From Anabaena catenula FACHB-362 (lineage in GTDB: Bacteria > Cyanobacteriota > Cyanobacteriia > Cyanobacteriales > Nostocaceae), in contig NZ_JACJTQ010000004.1 in NCBI RefSeq assembly GCF_014698735.1, positions 169,195 through 233,194 on the forward strand: a DNA stretch of 64,000 nt, read 5' to 3'. The notes under the pieces are model-generated. The model was not told the origin of the DNA. It worked only from the letters and a program-made list of their open reading frames with translations, and searched no databases. Position 1 is the first letter of the stretch, and each line of letters begins with the position of its first letter. The translations under genes and the position numbers were made by a program. Of the stretch, positions 54,080 to 62,653 are shown one piece after another.

Positions 54080-57000
54080 TTAAACAAATAGATTGGGAGT
54101 AATTACGGCTAAAACTCCACCTATTGTTGATGCGACTAGGGAGACAACAGCGGCGTTAAATAACCACCAAGCCGCATCTGCAAGGGCTTTTTTACTATCA
54201 ATTGCTTGCTGTTTGGCTTGTTCTCTAATAGCTTGCAGTCTTTTTTGGGTTTCTTGCTGGATGCGTTCGGCTCGGTGTAATACGCTATCTCGCGCTCTTT
54301 CAACACGATTGATAATCTGATTAGCTTGCTCTGGAGAGATATCTGAACGAGAACTGAGGAGAGCAACTAGAGTATCACGGTCGAATTGAGAAAGGCGATC
54401 GCGCAATGCTTCAAATCCAGCTTGCGGATCATCGAAGATTTTAGCAACATCGTGCTGAATGCCTTCATAACTGAGTTCGGGACGGTCTAAGGAGTTGAGA
54501 TAGTCACGAACTCTGCCAAAAACACTGTCAACTAGCGATCGCATTCTTTGCTGAATTTGCTCGAATTGTTGAACTATCGAATCACGCACAGATTCAATTT
54601 GGTCTACAATTCGGTTTGCTTCTTCTTCAGAAATATCCTCACGTTGAGAAAGCAAAGCTACCAATGTAGAACGGTCGAATTTGGAAACACGCTCACCTAA
54701 AGTCCCAATACCAGCGCGGGGTGAAGACAGCAACAATTGCAAATCGCGTTTTATTCCTTCAGGATTCAATTCTTCTTTATGGGTATTACGCAGGTAATTT
54801 TCCAGATTGGCTTCAAAATCTAGCACTTGTTTAGTCGTGCGTTGCGCCAAACGTTGGGGTGCTTTAATAATATTAGCGATCGCTTGTTGTACAGAGTCGA
54901 TGATTTGATTAACTTGCTCTTCATTCAAATCTTCGCGTCCAGCCAGCAATTTAACTAATGTTTCCCGGTCAAATTGCGACAAGCGATTACGTAATGCTAC
55001 AGCACCTTCTCTGGGGTCATTCAACAACTGTTGCAAATCTCGCTGAATACCTTCTGGGTTAAGTTCTTCCAAGTTGGTATTTCGCAGATATTCTCTTATC
55101 GCTGTTGTTGTTTGTTCATACTGTTCTTGCGCTTTTTCGCCAACTTTTTGTGGCGCTTGCAGAATATTATCTCGTACCCTTTCCAAAGAGTCCAGAGTTT
55201 GGTTAATTTCTGACTCACTTAAATCTTGACGCTGACTCAATAATTGCACCAACGTATCTCTATCGAATTGCGATAAGCGAGAACGCAAAAGATTGATTCC
55301 AGCTTGTGGGTCTTCTAACAAAACCTGAAAATCACGTTTGATAGCATCAGGATTCAGTTCTTCTTTGTTAGTATTCCGCAGATAATCTTCTACCCTTTGA
55401 CGCAATTCATCAGCTTTATTTCTCGCTTGTTCTTGCGATTCTCTAGCTTGATCAATGATATGATCACGGGTGCTTTCAAGTTGACCAATAATATTATTGG
55501 CTTCCTCTTCGCTAATATCATGACGTTGCTGGAGTAATGGGAAGAATGTATCCCGATTAAATTTACTCAACCGTTCTTGTAAATCTTCAAAACCAGCTTC
55601 TGGATCTCCCAGCATCACTCCAAAGTTTCGCTCAACCCCTTCTAGAGTCAATTCTTCTTTATTCGCATTCCGCAAATAATCTTCTATTTGACTGCGAAGA
55701 TTTTGTGATTTCTCTTGTTTGTCAGCCTGTTGAACAATTGGTAAAACTTCTTGACGAATACTTTCTAATTGTTCCGAAATTTCTCGTCTCCTGTCTTCAT
55801 TGATGTCACCTCGTTGTTTCAGTAAATTAGAAAAGTAATCTTGATTGATTTCTTCTAAATTATGGCGAACAGTGCTGGGGTTGGCATTGGGATCATAAAT
55901 TACTTCTCTAAATTCATCTTGAATCGTCAGGTGGTTAAAATGCCAAGGGAAAGAATGAAGGATATATTCTTCTACATCGGCCTTGATAGTATTTTGAGGT
56001 TGTGTGGATAATCTTCCACCTAATTGAGTACCTAATTTACTTGCTTGTTCACTGGTTTTGTTAATAACCTGTTTTAGTTGATCAATAATTTTATTGACAT
56101 CAACATCTTGAGCTTTACTGCCAATTTTTTTCAGTTCGGTTGTGATTTCTTGAACATTGATATCAGAAATGTTAGCTCTCTCTAACACTGCTGTTCCTGC
56201 TGCACCTAAGCCATATTGAATAGCTTGTTTTAGCACACCATTGGTTTGTTTACCATTTCCCCCAACAGTTATTAGTTGTTGCAGCCTTTCACCTAATTTT
56301 TCTGATTTTAATTCTTCTGGACTAGCAGACTTCAGTAAATCAAGGACTTTTTCTGTGGGATTTTGGCGATTTAAAACTTGCTTCCAAGCATCCTCTAGTT
56401 GGTCAGCAATTTTATTTACTTCTTCTTGAGAAAAGTCTGTCCGACTGCTGATTAAATCAACAAAAGTCTGACGATTTATATTTTTGAGAAATTCTCTATC
56501 GCCGATATCTCGCAAATCTACATCTTTTAACAACTGGTCAAATTGACTTCTAATTTCTTTGATATCTAGCTGTGGTAACTGTAAAGAACTCAAAGAACTT
56601 TGCAAAGTATTTCTAATACTATCAGTATCAAAACCAGAAGTTAATTCTCGACGCACTGCGGCGGTAATTTCTTCAGCCGTAGAAACCATCTGTCTTTGAG
56701 CAACATTAGCACCAATAGCAGTAGTTGCTGTACCCAATAAACCTTGAATACCATTCGTTACAGTGCTAACAAAAGAACCAATTAATGAACCTACAGCATT
56801 AGAACCCAGCCACATGATGACTGTGAAGTAGGTAGACCAAATAACGACACCGATTATTGCACCCAAAAATGCACTTTGAATTAAGCTCAGTTTAACCGCT
56901 AGAAAACAAGCGATGAACAATGCCAGACTAGAAGAAAAAATTGCCCAAGTCCCAATCTTGGCTTCAACTTTGCGAATACTTGCGCCTACTGTTTGTGTAT

Positions 57001-57247
57001 CATCAACATCAGAATATGCACCAGTTCCTAAAGCTGAAATTCCCGCAGCTACAGAGAGATTTGTAAATAATAATTGAAAGGCAAATGCCATGACTACACC
57101 ACATAGTAAAGCCACCAAAAATTTAGGACTAGAAAAAATTAATGGTGTTTGTACGGGAGTTAACACTTTACCCGTTGCTTTTATCGGTGCTAATCCTAAA
57201 TGTAAATAGCACGACTCAAAAGTCATAATCAAATTTGAAAAAATCAT
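54080..57247 (-). CDS. Large membrane protein with ~98-residue tandem modules, unknown function
   Basis: 1055 aa. Membrane segments at about 41-63, 101-120 and 124-147 near the N-terminus and one at 1026-1050 at the C-terminus bracket a long helical, charged region. Residues 421-1000 contain about six copies of a module with period ~98 residues, starting around 421 (degenerate), 518, 618, 717, 815 and 911. The module consensus is YLRNTNKEELNPEGIKRDL, then DPQAGI and LSQFDRDTLVALLSQREDIS, ending EEANQIID. Each looks like three or four amphipathic helices. The start is ATG 57247 or ATG 57226. I know no function. A membrane-tethered scaffold or spacer protein is plausible. Confidence 0.82.
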   Translation of the reverse strand: MIFSNLIMTFESCYLHLGLAPIKATGKVLTPVQTPLIFSSPKFLVALLCGVVMAFAFQLLFTNLSVAAGISALGTGAYSDVDDTQTVGASIRKVEAKIGTWAIFSSSLALFIACFLAVKLSLIQSAFLGAIIGVVIWSTYFTVIMWLGSNAVGSLIGSFVSTVTNGIQGLLGTATTAIGANVAQRQMVSTAEEITAAVRRELTSGFDTDSIRNTLQSSLSSLQLPQLDIKEIRSQFDQLLKDVDLRDIGDREFLKNINRQTFVDLISSRTDFSQEEVNKIADQLEDAWKQVLNRQNPTEKVLDLLKSASPEELKSEKLGERLQQLITVGGNGKQTNGVLKQAIQYGLGAAGTAVLERANISDINVQEITTELKKIGSKAQDVDVNKIIDQLKQVINKTSEQASKLGTQLGGRLSTQPQNTIKADVEEYILHSFPWHFNHLTIQDEFREVIYDPNANPSTVRHNLEEINQDYFSNLLKQRGDINEDRRREISEQLESIRQEVLPIVQQADKQEKSQNLRSQIEDYLRNANKEELTLEGVERNFGVMLGDPEAGFEDLQERLSKFNRDTFFPLLQQRHDISEEEANNIIGQLESTRDHIIDQARESQEQARNKADELRQRVEDYLRNTNKEELNPDAIKRDFQVLLEDPQAGINLLRSRLSQFDRDTLVQLLSQRQDLSESEINQTLDSLERVRDNILQAPQKVGEKAQEQYEQTTTAIREYLRNTNLEELNPEGIQRDLQQLLNDPREGAVALRNRLSQFDRETLVKLLAGREDLNEEQVNQIIDSVQQAIANIIKAPQRLAQRTTKQVLDFEANLENYLRNTHKEELNPEGIKRDLQLLLSSPRAGIGTLGERVSKFDRSTLVALLSQREDISEEEANRIVDQIESVRDSIVQQFEQIQQRMRSLVDSVFGRVRDYLNSLDRPELSYEGIQHDVAKIFDDPQAGFEALRDRLSQFDRDTLVALLSSRSDISPEQANQIINRVERARDSVLHRAERIQQETQKRLQAIREQAKQQAIDSKKALADAAWWLFNAAVVSLVASTIGGVLAVITPNLFV

Positions 57248-57878
57248 TCTTTTCTCCTTAAATATCGAATAAAAATTGCATAATTCTTGTTAAAAATAAA
57301 ACCTCCCAAATCCTCAAATTTTGAAATGGGCTTGTAGTTAGGGCTACCCTGCGGGAATGCTTCGCAAACAGCCCTAAGTTAAGGTCTAAAGACCTCACTA
57401 CAAACCTTTAATTATTGACGTTACTCTACTTAATTCTGCTCATTGTCAGGATAAAAAAACTAATTCTTACCCATCTAAAAGCCAATCAAGTAGTAGATGT
57501 TTGACTCTCTCTCCTGACAGATGAAATGAGCAAATAAGTTTTGAGTGCTTATAAAGTTGCTAAAATCTGGTTTTAGTTTAAGGGGAGCAAATGTTGTGAT
57601 TGTATACAGCGATTTCCACATTCATGAGGTACAGCAAGAAAGAATTAACCGCATAGAGAAGAGGATGGACGCAGATAACTTGCTACTTCAGTAGACTAGA
57701 AAACCCTATAAACAGATTAGCTTCGTCTTGTCTCTAAAATCTTCTACCATTCGACACATAGGGTTCTATGCTGTAAGAGCGATATATCTAGCTGAGAACT
57801 CTGGTTGACTAAGAAAACTACAGAAATCACGCAGAAATGAAGTGAAAGTCTTGATTTTTTGTAGGGGTAATTTATATA
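57248..57878. other. Gene-free interval with small dispersed repeats
   Basis: About 630 bp upstream of the modular membrane protein gene. A ~30-bp palindromic piece GGCTACCCTGCGGGAATGC is at 57346-57370. No believable gene on either strand. The rest is AT-rich single-copy sequence and should include the promoter for the leftward gene. Confidence 0.4.
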
Positions 57879-57977
57879 TATTAGGACTTATACAAGATGT
57901 GACTGAAAACCTTATTCCTGTGTAGGGGTAATTCATGAATTACCCCTACTTTGGTTCTGTTTTGCGTAAGTCCTATA
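57879..57977. repeat. Palindrome-centred MITE-like element
   Basis: The ends ATTAGGACTTATACAA and (reverse complement of the right end) ATAGGACTTACGCAAA form terminal inverted repeats. At the centre is a perfect 28-bp palindrome (57922-57949) made of GTAGGGGTA, ATTCATGAAT and TACCCCTAC. A decayed copy lies at 33590-33672 and a fragment GTAGGGGTAATTTA at 57861-57874. It encodes nothing. Just beyond it, 57985-58015, is another small dispersed repeat, GCTTCCCGTAAGTGCTACGG. Confidence 0.75.
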
Positions 57978-58019
57978 TATATATGAAAGCTTCCCGTAAG
58001 TGCTACGGGCAAGCTATGC

Positions 58020-58340
58020 TTATTTATCATCATTACTAAACAATTCTAATAACCCAATTGTACCGACAAAAAATGTATATGTTCCATATTTGATTGGTGT
58101 TTGATTTTGAGCGGGTGCATAATAAGCCGCAATTATTCCTTCTAGAAAATGAGCCGATAATGCAACATGAGCAATGATCAAAGCGGGAGTTAAGAAACTC
58201 GGTAGTTGACTGTTAATTATTGCTGTTTGAATATTCCATAATTCTAATCCAATTGCACTGGTAATAAGTGTTATGGATATGACTTTGATGATTGGGAATA
58301 GTTTTACTTTGATATCTTTGAAGTTCATGTTGTTGATCAT
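58020..58340 (-). CDS. Small membrane protein, unknown function
   Basis: 106 aa (102 from an internal ATG). Three hydrophobic segments at about 17-34, 48-70 and 84-100. A central His-containing helix, AHVALSAHFLEGIIAAYYAP, has the spacing AHxxLSAHFLEG. It may be a conserved cyanobacterial membrane protein; I do not recognise a characterised homologue. Single gene, with repeat DNA directly downstream. Confidence 0.65.
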   Translation of the reverse strand: MINNMNFKDIKVKLFPIIKVISITLITSAIGLELWNIQTAIINSQLPSFLTPALIIAHVALSAHFLEGIIAAYYAPAQNQTPIKYGTYTFFVGTIGLLELFSNDDK

Positions 58341-58509
58341 TATTTTGTTGATAATTATCCCACATTCACAGTAGACAAGAATAAATTACTGTTGACGCTC
58401 TGAAAATTTACACTTAATTAGCAGTTCTTGTATCATAATAGTTACACATTCGGATGCAATATCGACAAATCTAAACTGTGGAATTAAAGCATTATTCTAA
58501 ATAATACCT

Positions 58510-58752
58510 ATGACAGACTCTGCTTCTGACAACACTCCTGAATTACTCTCTGTCGCTGAAACTGCCAAATTACTGGCTGTAACCCGTCAACGAGTACATG
58601 ACTTAATCAAGAATGGTCAGATCATAGCTCATAAACTCGGACGTTATTACTACATAGAACCGACTGAAGTACAGAGATACAAGAATCAGCCTCATGGAAA
58701 ACCTTATCAACCCCGTAGTACAAATTCTCAAAGCAACTCTATTGACAAGTGA
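58510..58752 (+). CDS. Excisionase-type helix-turn-helix DNA-binding protein
   Basis: 80 aa. LLSVAETAKLLAVTRQRVHD and LIKNGQIIAHKLGRYYYI form a complete HTH_17/MerR-like winged-helix DNA-binding domain of the excisionase family. A short basic tail follows. It overlaps the methyltransferase gene by 4 nt (GTGA), so both are made from one transcript. In restriction-modification units a small HTH protein in this place often controls the timing of expression; that this one does so is inference. Confidence 0.85.
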   Translation: MTDSASDNTPELLSVAETAKLLAVTRQRVHDLIKNGQIIAHKLGRYYYIEPTEVQRYKNQPHGKPYQPRSTNSQSNSIDK

Positions 58753-59789
58753 CAATAGAGTCTATAAACTTAAGCTATATTTATGCAGTCAAGGTTAAAT
58801 TAATGCTTCCTTTTCAATTGATTGCTACTGATTTGGCAACGCAACAAGAATTGCAGCAGGTTTACAAGAGTGAGTATGGAATTCTCTATCAGGGAGATTG
58901 TCTGAAGCTTCTATCAGCATTACCTAATGAGTCTGTAGATATTGTATTTGCCGACCCACCTTTTAATCTTGGCAAAGAATATGGTGAAGGTATAAACGAT
59001 AATTTAGCAACAGATAAATATTTAATATGGTCGCAACAGTGGCTAAATGAAAGTATTCGAGTCCTGAAAAATGGTGGTAGTTTATTTGTATTTAATTTGC
59101 CTAAATGGTGCATAGAATATGGTGCATATTTGAATCAACAAGGAATGTGTTTTCGACATTGGATTGCTTGCAGAATGCCAAAATCTTTTCCCAGAGGCAA
59201 AAAAATGTCTCCTGCTCACTATGGACTACTCTATTACACTAAAGGGGAACCAGCAGTTTTTAACAAAGTCTACACACCTATTCAAGTATGTCGGCATTGC
59301 GGTGGAGAAATTCGTGATTATGGTGGACATCGTAAAAAACTTAATGAAAAAGGTATTAACTTAATGGATGTTTGGGAAGCACCAGAAGATGTGTGGGAAG
59401 ATACTTCTGATGCTGATTTTAGTGAAACTTTATGGACATTAACAGAGGAAATGTGGACTGATATTCCACCAGTTCGTCATCGTCAGCATAAAAAAAGAGT
59501 TGCAAATGAACTTGCTCCCATTATGTTAGAGCGAATTATTGCAATGGCATCTAATCCAGGACAAATTGTAGTTGATCCATTTGCAGGTTCTGGGACTACA
59601 TTTTATGCAGCAGAAAAATTAAAACGTTATTGGATTGGTTCAGAAATTGGAGATATAGATCCAGCAATAGAAAGATTGACTAATTTGGATAAAGGCATTA
59701 TTGAAGAATGGGAATCAGCGAGGGGGAAAAAGAAATTTAAGCAACGCAAAACAAATACGGAACAACTTTCAATTCCTTTCTTATCTTAA
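58749..59789 (+). CDS. Beta-class DNA methyltransferase (N6-adenine or N4-cytosine)
   Basis: 346 aa from GTG 58749, overlapping the HTH gene; ATG 58803 is an alternative. The catalytic motif IV, DPPF (69-72) in VFADPPFNLGKEYG, comes before the SAM motif I, VDPFAGSGTTFYAAE (near residue 280), which is the beta-class order. A CRHCGGE CxxC near residue 175 lies in the target-recognition region and may bind zinc. DPPF favours N6-adenine, though N4-cytosine cannot be excluded. The convergent nuclease gene 14 nt away makes it part of a type II R-M unit. Confidence 0.9.
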   Translation: MTIESINLSYIYAVKVKLMLPFQLIATDLATQQELQQVYKSEYGILYQGDCLKLLSALPNESVDIVFADPPFNLGKEYGEGINDNLATDKYLIWSQQWLNESIRVLKNGGSLFVFNLPKWCIEYGAYLNQQGMCFRHWIACRMPKSFPRGKKMSPAHYGLLYYTKGEPAVFNKVYTPIQVCRHCGGEIRDYGGHRKKLNEKGINLMDVWEAPEDVWEDTSDADFSETLWTLTEEMWTDIPPVRHRQHKKRVANELAPIMLERIIAMASNPGQIVVDPFAGSGTTFYAAEKLKRYWIGSEIGDIDPAIERLTNLDKGIIEEWESARGKKKFKQRKTNTEQLSIPFLS

Positions 59790-59803
59790 GATAGCAGTAA
59801 ATT

Positions 59804-60397
59804 TTATACTAATGCACGTCCATCTGTGCCTTTGGTAAGTGTTGGTACGTTGCTATCTAGATAATCATGTTCAATTACAAAGATTGCCAAAAACCCTTCT
59901 TGAATTTGAACTGCTTTCCAAACATCAAAATATGGTTCTAATTCTTCGTAGTTACCAATTCTATCTGTTAGGTAAGGGTAAATTTTTCTGCTGGGGAGTA
60001 CCAAAGCAGCACCTAGAAAAACACCACGTAGTAATCCGAGAACCATTTTATTAATTGCTCGATGACTTGAGGAAATATTACCAGTTTCCCACTCAAGAGC
60101 AAAAAGATAATTGTCAATCATTTTTGTTGCATCTACCTTTCCTGGTGATTTAGTTGCATAGTTAATTGGAGTTTCCAACCTCCAGCCAAATTGATTCTTC
60201 AATGCAATCATACAAGCTTCTTTAATTGGCTTGACACCATTACCATGTTTTGTGGGATTGATTGTAAAGCTGGATGTACCAGGAGGATGCACAATAAGAG
60301 AGATAGCATCACGAATTTCAGTACGAATAATAGACCAGTCACTTGATTCTTCAAAACTCCCAACACTGATTAAAGAAACCTCTTGAACAATTTTCAT
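59804..60397 (-). CDS. BamHI-like type II restriction endonuclease
   Basis: 197 aa. PGKVD (Asp89) and LEWETGN (Glu102-x-Glu104) are placed like the Asp...Glu-x-Glu active site of BamHI, and EWETGNISSSHRAINKMVLG is a strong family segment. The length is close to that of BamHI (213 aa). It converges on the methyltransferase gene with 14 nt between stop codons. If it is a true BamHI relative, recognition of a GATC-centred palindrome is likely, but this cannot be read from the sequence. Confidence 0.8.
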   Translation of the reverse strand: MKIVQEVSLISVGSFEESSDWSIIRTEIRDAISLIVHPPGTSSFTINPTKHGNGVKPIKEACMIALKNQFGWRLETPINYATKSPGKVDATKMIDNYLFALEWETGNISSSHRAINKMVLGLLRGVFLGAALVLPSRKIYPYLTDRIGNYEELEPYFDVWKAVQIQEGFLAIFVIEHDYLDSNVPTLTKGTDGRALV

Positions 60398-60472
60398 GCT
60401 AACTACTCACAACATATTTGATCACCTTACAGCAAAATTAGATTATTTATAAAAGCTCCATTTCCCCCCAAA

Positions 60473-61933
60473 ATGCTCAATCAAAACCAAACCCCCCTTA
60501 TAGATGCCTTAAAAGCCTGTACAACCCGTCCTCACGCACCCTTTTACACCCCAGGACATAAACGCGGTGTGGGAATTTCCCCACTTTTAACTGATTTACT
60601 AGGTAAAGAACTCTTCCGCGCTGACTTAACAGAATTAGCAGAATTAGATAATTTATTCAAACCAGAAAACGCAATTTTCGCAGCCCAAGAACTCGCAGCA
60701 GAGGCTTTTGGTGCTGAAAAAACATGGTTTTTAGTTAATGGTTCTACCTGCGGAATTGTAGCTGCAATTCTCGCTACTTGTAGAATGGGAGAAAAAATAA
60801 TTCTGCCGCGAAATGTCCATTCTTCGGTTATTTCTGGTTTAATTCTTTCTGGTGCAATTCCTATTTTTATTCAACCTGAATATGATGAAGATTTAGATAT
60901 TGCTCACAGCATTACACCGGAAGCAGTAAAAGCAGCATTAGTAAAACATCCAGATGCAAAAGCAGTGCTGACAGTTTATCCTACATATTACGGTGTTTGT
61001 GGAGATTTGCAAGCAATCGCACAACTCACCCACCAATACAATATTCCCCTTCTCGTAGACGAAGCACATGGCGCACATTTCCATTTTCACCCAGAATTAC
61101 CGACCTCAGCATTAGCCGCAGGTGCAGATTTAACAGTGCAGTCTATTCATAAAACCCTCGGTGCAATGACACAGGCATCAATGTTACATATTCAAGGAAA
61201 TAGAATTGATATTGATAGAGTCAATAAAGCTTTGCAATTAGTTCAATCTACAAGTCCTAGTTTTATACTCCTAGCTTCTCTAGATGCCGCACGTCAACAA
61301 ATGGCAATTAATGGGGAAAAGTTGATGTCTGAGACTTTGGAATTAGCGGAAATAGCCAGAAGTCAAATTAATCAAATTCCCGGTTTATCTACTCCTCTTG
61401 CTCAGAGAGAAAAATCACCAGGATTTATAAATTTAGATAAAACACGATTAACAGTTAATGTTTCTAAATTAGGTTTAACAGGTTTTGCAGCAGAGGAAAT
61501 TCTTAATCAAATGGGTGTCACTCCAGAATTTTCCTCTCTTCAAAATCTGATATTTATCATTAGCTTGGGAAACACAAAAGAGGATATTAACGCCTTAGTT
61601 CAAGGATTAAAAAATCTGACTCAGATACCACACTTGACAGGTCAGTACAATATATGTAAATATAGGAACGATGATATAATTGACCATATTTCTTGCCTTT
61701 CTCCTCGTGAGGCTTTTTTTGCTAACAGTGAAATCTTACCTTGGGAGAAAACAGAAGGAAGAATTTGTGCAGAAATTGTTTGTCCATATCCTCCAGGAAT
61801 TCCTTTGTTAATGCCTGGAGAACTAATAACAAAAGCGAGTTTAGACGATATCCAAAAAATTGCCGAATTGGGTGGTTTGATCACAGGTTGCGCGGATGAA
61901 ACATTGAAAACTTTAAAAGTTGTCGATGTTTGA
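60473..61933 (+). CDS. PLP-dependent Orn/Lys/Arg decarboxylase (fold type I)
   Basis: 486 aa, the short form without the N-terminal wing domain of E. coli enzymes. The early signature is FYTPGHKRGVGIS. The PLP lysine is K227 in SIHKTLGAMTQ, and Asp196 in DEAHGAHF binds the pyridine nitrogen. The C-terminal domain (about 370-486) has YPPGIPLLMPGE. It makes agmatine, cadaverine or putrescine from the amino acid; in cyanobacteria such proteins are usually annotated as arginine or lysine decarboxylase. The substrate is not determined. Single gene. Confidence 0.9.
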   Translation: MLNQNQTPLIDALKACTTRPHAPFYTPGHKRGVGISPLLTDLLGKELFRADLTELAELDNLFKPENAIFAAQELAAEAFGAEKTWFLVNGSTCGIVAAILATCRMGEKIILPRNVHSSVISGLILSGAIPIFIQPEYDEDLDIAHSITPEAVKAALVKHPDAKAVLTVYPTYYGVCGDLQAIAQLTHQYNIPLLVDEAHGAHFHFHPELPTSALAAGADLTVQSIHKTLGAMTQASMLHIQGNRIDIDRVNKALQLVQSTSPSFILLASLDAARQQMAINGEKLMSETLELAEIARSQINQIPGLSTPLAQREKSPGFINLDKTRLTVNVSKLGLTGFAAEEILNQMGVTPEFSSLQNLIFIISLGNTKEDINALVQGLKNLTQIPHLTGQYNICKYRNDDIIDHISCLSPREAFFANSEILPWEKTEGRICAEIVCPYPPGIPLLMPGELITKASLDDIQKIAELGGLITGCADETLKTLKVVDV

Positions 61934-62010
61934 CGCTCCCTAACCTATAGATGGACTATTACGGGGTTTTAGATAAAAATATAGATACAAACTTTGTTTC
62001 TAATAGTAAT

Positions 62011-62469
62011 ATGTCAAAACAATTAAGTGATTTTCAGGTTTTCCCCAAACATATTGGCACTTGGTCAGGTTACTGGATCAGAATGGATGCTAATGCTCAA
62101 GAAACAGATCGTTTTGAAGCAGAAGTCACACAAAATATAGTTGATAATCAATGGTTACAAACCAATACTTACCATTATGCTGATGGGAGAACTGCTACTA
62201 ACAGTTTTGTTGGTAAGGTAATTAGTAATGATGAAATAGAAATAGAAGCAGTAGATGTTCCCACCTGGGCAAATTTTACCACTATCGCACGGGAACATGG
62301 AGATAGCATTATCATTTTTAATGTCTGGAATAAAGCTACTGGTAAATTATTTGCAACGGAAATGATTAATCTGGTGAATAACGATAATAAATATCGCACT
62401 AGCCAGAGCTTTACAGAAGACGGTCAATTGAAAGGCTTAATGTTGATAGTTGAAAAGCGTATTTCTTGA
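62011..62469 (+). CDS. DUF3598-like (lipocalin-fold) protein
   Basis: About 152 aa from ATG 62011, or 172 aa from ATG 61951. HIGTWSGYWIRMDANAQETD followed by alternating beta-strands (EVTQNIVDNQWLQTNTYHY) resembles the N-terminal part of DUF3598/CpcS-like lipocalin-fold proteins common in cyanobacteria, some of which bind bilins or fatty acids. It lacks any signal peptide. It lies 77 nt downstream of the decarboxylase on the same strand. The family assignment is tentative. Confidence 0.65.
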   Translation: MSKQLSDFQVFPKHIGTWSGYWIRMDANAQETDRFEAEVTQNIVDNQWLQTNTYHYADGRTATNSFVGKVISNDEIEIEAVDVPTWANFTTIAREHGDSIIIFNVWNKATGKLFATEMINLVNNDNKYRTSQSFTEDGQLKGLMLIVEKRIS

Positions 62470-62544
62470 AAATTTGATAGGTAAACGGTTAATAATACCG
62501 AGATACCCGAATTCTCAACAAAATCGGGTATCTATCTCATTTGA

Positions 62545-62649
62545 TATAGCAACGGACAAGGCTGTTAGGACATCAACCAATGCTAAAACTTAGACATCAA
62601 AAGACTTTTAGCTCTGTCACCTGTCACCTGTCACCTGTCACCTGCTATA
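62545..62649. repeat. TATAGC-ended MITE-like repeat, copy 5
   Basis: From TATAGCAACGGACAAGGCTG to GTCACCTGCTATA, 105 bp, about 80% identical by eye to copy 4 and in the same orientation. It contains four CACCTGT heptamers. The last base lies 4 nt from the trpC stop codon, in its 3' UTR. Confidence 0.85.
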
Positions 62650-62653
62650 ACTG

